From NCBI RefSeq assembly GCF_900115565.1, contig NZ_FOWW01000005.1, forward strand, positions 310,001-374,000: DNA of 64,000 bases. The letters are read 5' to 3'. Shown piece by piece: positions 63,569 through 64,000 of the stretch. Under the pieces are notes generated by a model. That model worked only from the letters and a program-made list of their open reading frames with translations. It did no database searches and had not been told where the DNA came from. A program made the translations under genes and the position numbers. Numbering within the stretch: the first letter of the stretch is position 1; every line of letters starts with the position of its first letter. Source of the DNA: Amycolatopsis arida (lineage in GTDB: Bacteria > Actinomycetota > Actinomycetes > Mycobacteriales > Pseudonocardiaceae).

Positions 63569-64000
63569 GTGACCGTCGAGGCGACGACCGAGCGGGTGCT
63601 GCGGTTGCTGGCGCTGCTACAGCGGCGGCCGTCCTGGACCGCCGCGGAGCTCGCCGCTGAGTTGGGAATCACCGATCGCTCGGTGCGCCGCGACGTGGAG
63701 CGGCTGCGCGCGGTCGGCTACCCGGTGCACGCCACGGCGGGCGTCGGCGGCGGCTACCAGCTCGGTGCGGGCACCCGCCTGCCGCCGCTGCTCCTCGACG
63801 ACGAGGAGGCGATCGCGACGGCGGTGTCCCTGCGGATGGCGTCGGGGGGCACGGTCGCCGGGGCGGGCGAGGCGGCGCTGCGGGCGCTCGCCAAGCTCGA
63901 CCAGGTGATGCCGCCCCGGCTGCGCGCCGAGGTGCGGGCGGTGCACGGCGCCACCGCGACCCTGGTCGGCCCCGGGGTCGAGATCGACGCCGAGCTGCTG
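63569..64000 (+). CDS. HTH/WYL-type transcriptional regulator (partial)
   Basis: The first 144 residues are visible. A DeoR/HTH_11 domain (RVLRLLALLQRRPSWTAAELAAELGITDRSVRRDVERLRAVGYPV) is followed by GGYQLGAG and LPPLLLDDEEAIATAVSLRMA, the usual lead into a WYL domain, which would lie past the right edge. GTG at 63569 has GACTAT six bases upstream (leaderless). It is divergent from the DinB/VOC pair and may regulate it. Confidence 0.92.
   Translation, partial: MTVEATTERVLRLLALLQRRPSWTAAELAAELGITDRSVRRDVERLRAVGYPVHATAGVGGGYQLGAGTRLPPLLLDDEEAIATAVSLRMASGGTVAGAGEAALRALAKLDQVMPPRLRAEVRAVHGATATLVGPGVEIDAELL

Overview
The window is chromosomal DNA of a high-GC actinomycete. Gene content and order point to the family Pseudonocardiaceae (Amycolatopsis-like), although no marker here fixes the genus. 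Many genes start with GTG or TTG, and several promoters look leaderless (TANNNT about 7 nt before the start codon). No rRNA, tRNA, CRISPR array, insertion sequence or prophage was seen.

Much of the window is conserved actinobacterial backbone. Positions 1-15100 follow the order purH-purN-perM-DUF5336-(...)-sucD-sucC-(...)-M23 peptidase-pcrA/uvrD1-chorismate mutase, as in M. tuberculosis Rv0957 to Rv0948c. Positions 31700-52250 hold guaA, then cholesterol-oxidase-like GMC, guaB3, guaB, DUF5319, rsdA, sigD, a BldM-type regulator, an Rv3415c-like gene, a MerR regulator, whiB, groEL and groES, matching Rv3396c/Rv3409c-Rv3418c. The two blocks lie close together, as they do in Streptomyces.

The accessory stretch between the blocks (15100-31600) carries a signalling island. 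It has two single-pass hypothetical proteins, an active Ser/Thr kinase, an adjacent tail-anchored pseudokinase, a LysR/EamA divergent pair, a sortase-type SdrD-like surface protein, and a PspC-type sensor kinase/response regulator system divergent from a PspC operon.

Within the second block, a TetR/SDR divergent pair and about 1.8 kb of gene-free minisatellite DNA (48250-50050) separate whiB from groEL. Downstream of groES are LysE, a Tat-exported PhoD phosphatase, a decayed TetR/MFS pair, a PGRP-type amidase, and a cell-surface cassette (57698-62193). The cassette holds a GT2 glycosyltransferase translationally coupled to an exosortase-like protease, a divergent secreted protein with a C-terminal sorting signal, a 60-aa LAxTG protein and a UDP-GlcNAc 2-epimerase.

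The most notable regulatory readings are these. A complete Phe/Tyr transcription attenuator (leader peptide, pause hairpin, antiterminator, terminator) precedes chorismate mutase. A perfect LexA box sits at a small Cys/His-rich gene beside uvrD1. A CIRCE element precedes groES. TetR operators lie in the TetR/SDR gap. ATCAGGG repeats lie between the PspC genes.
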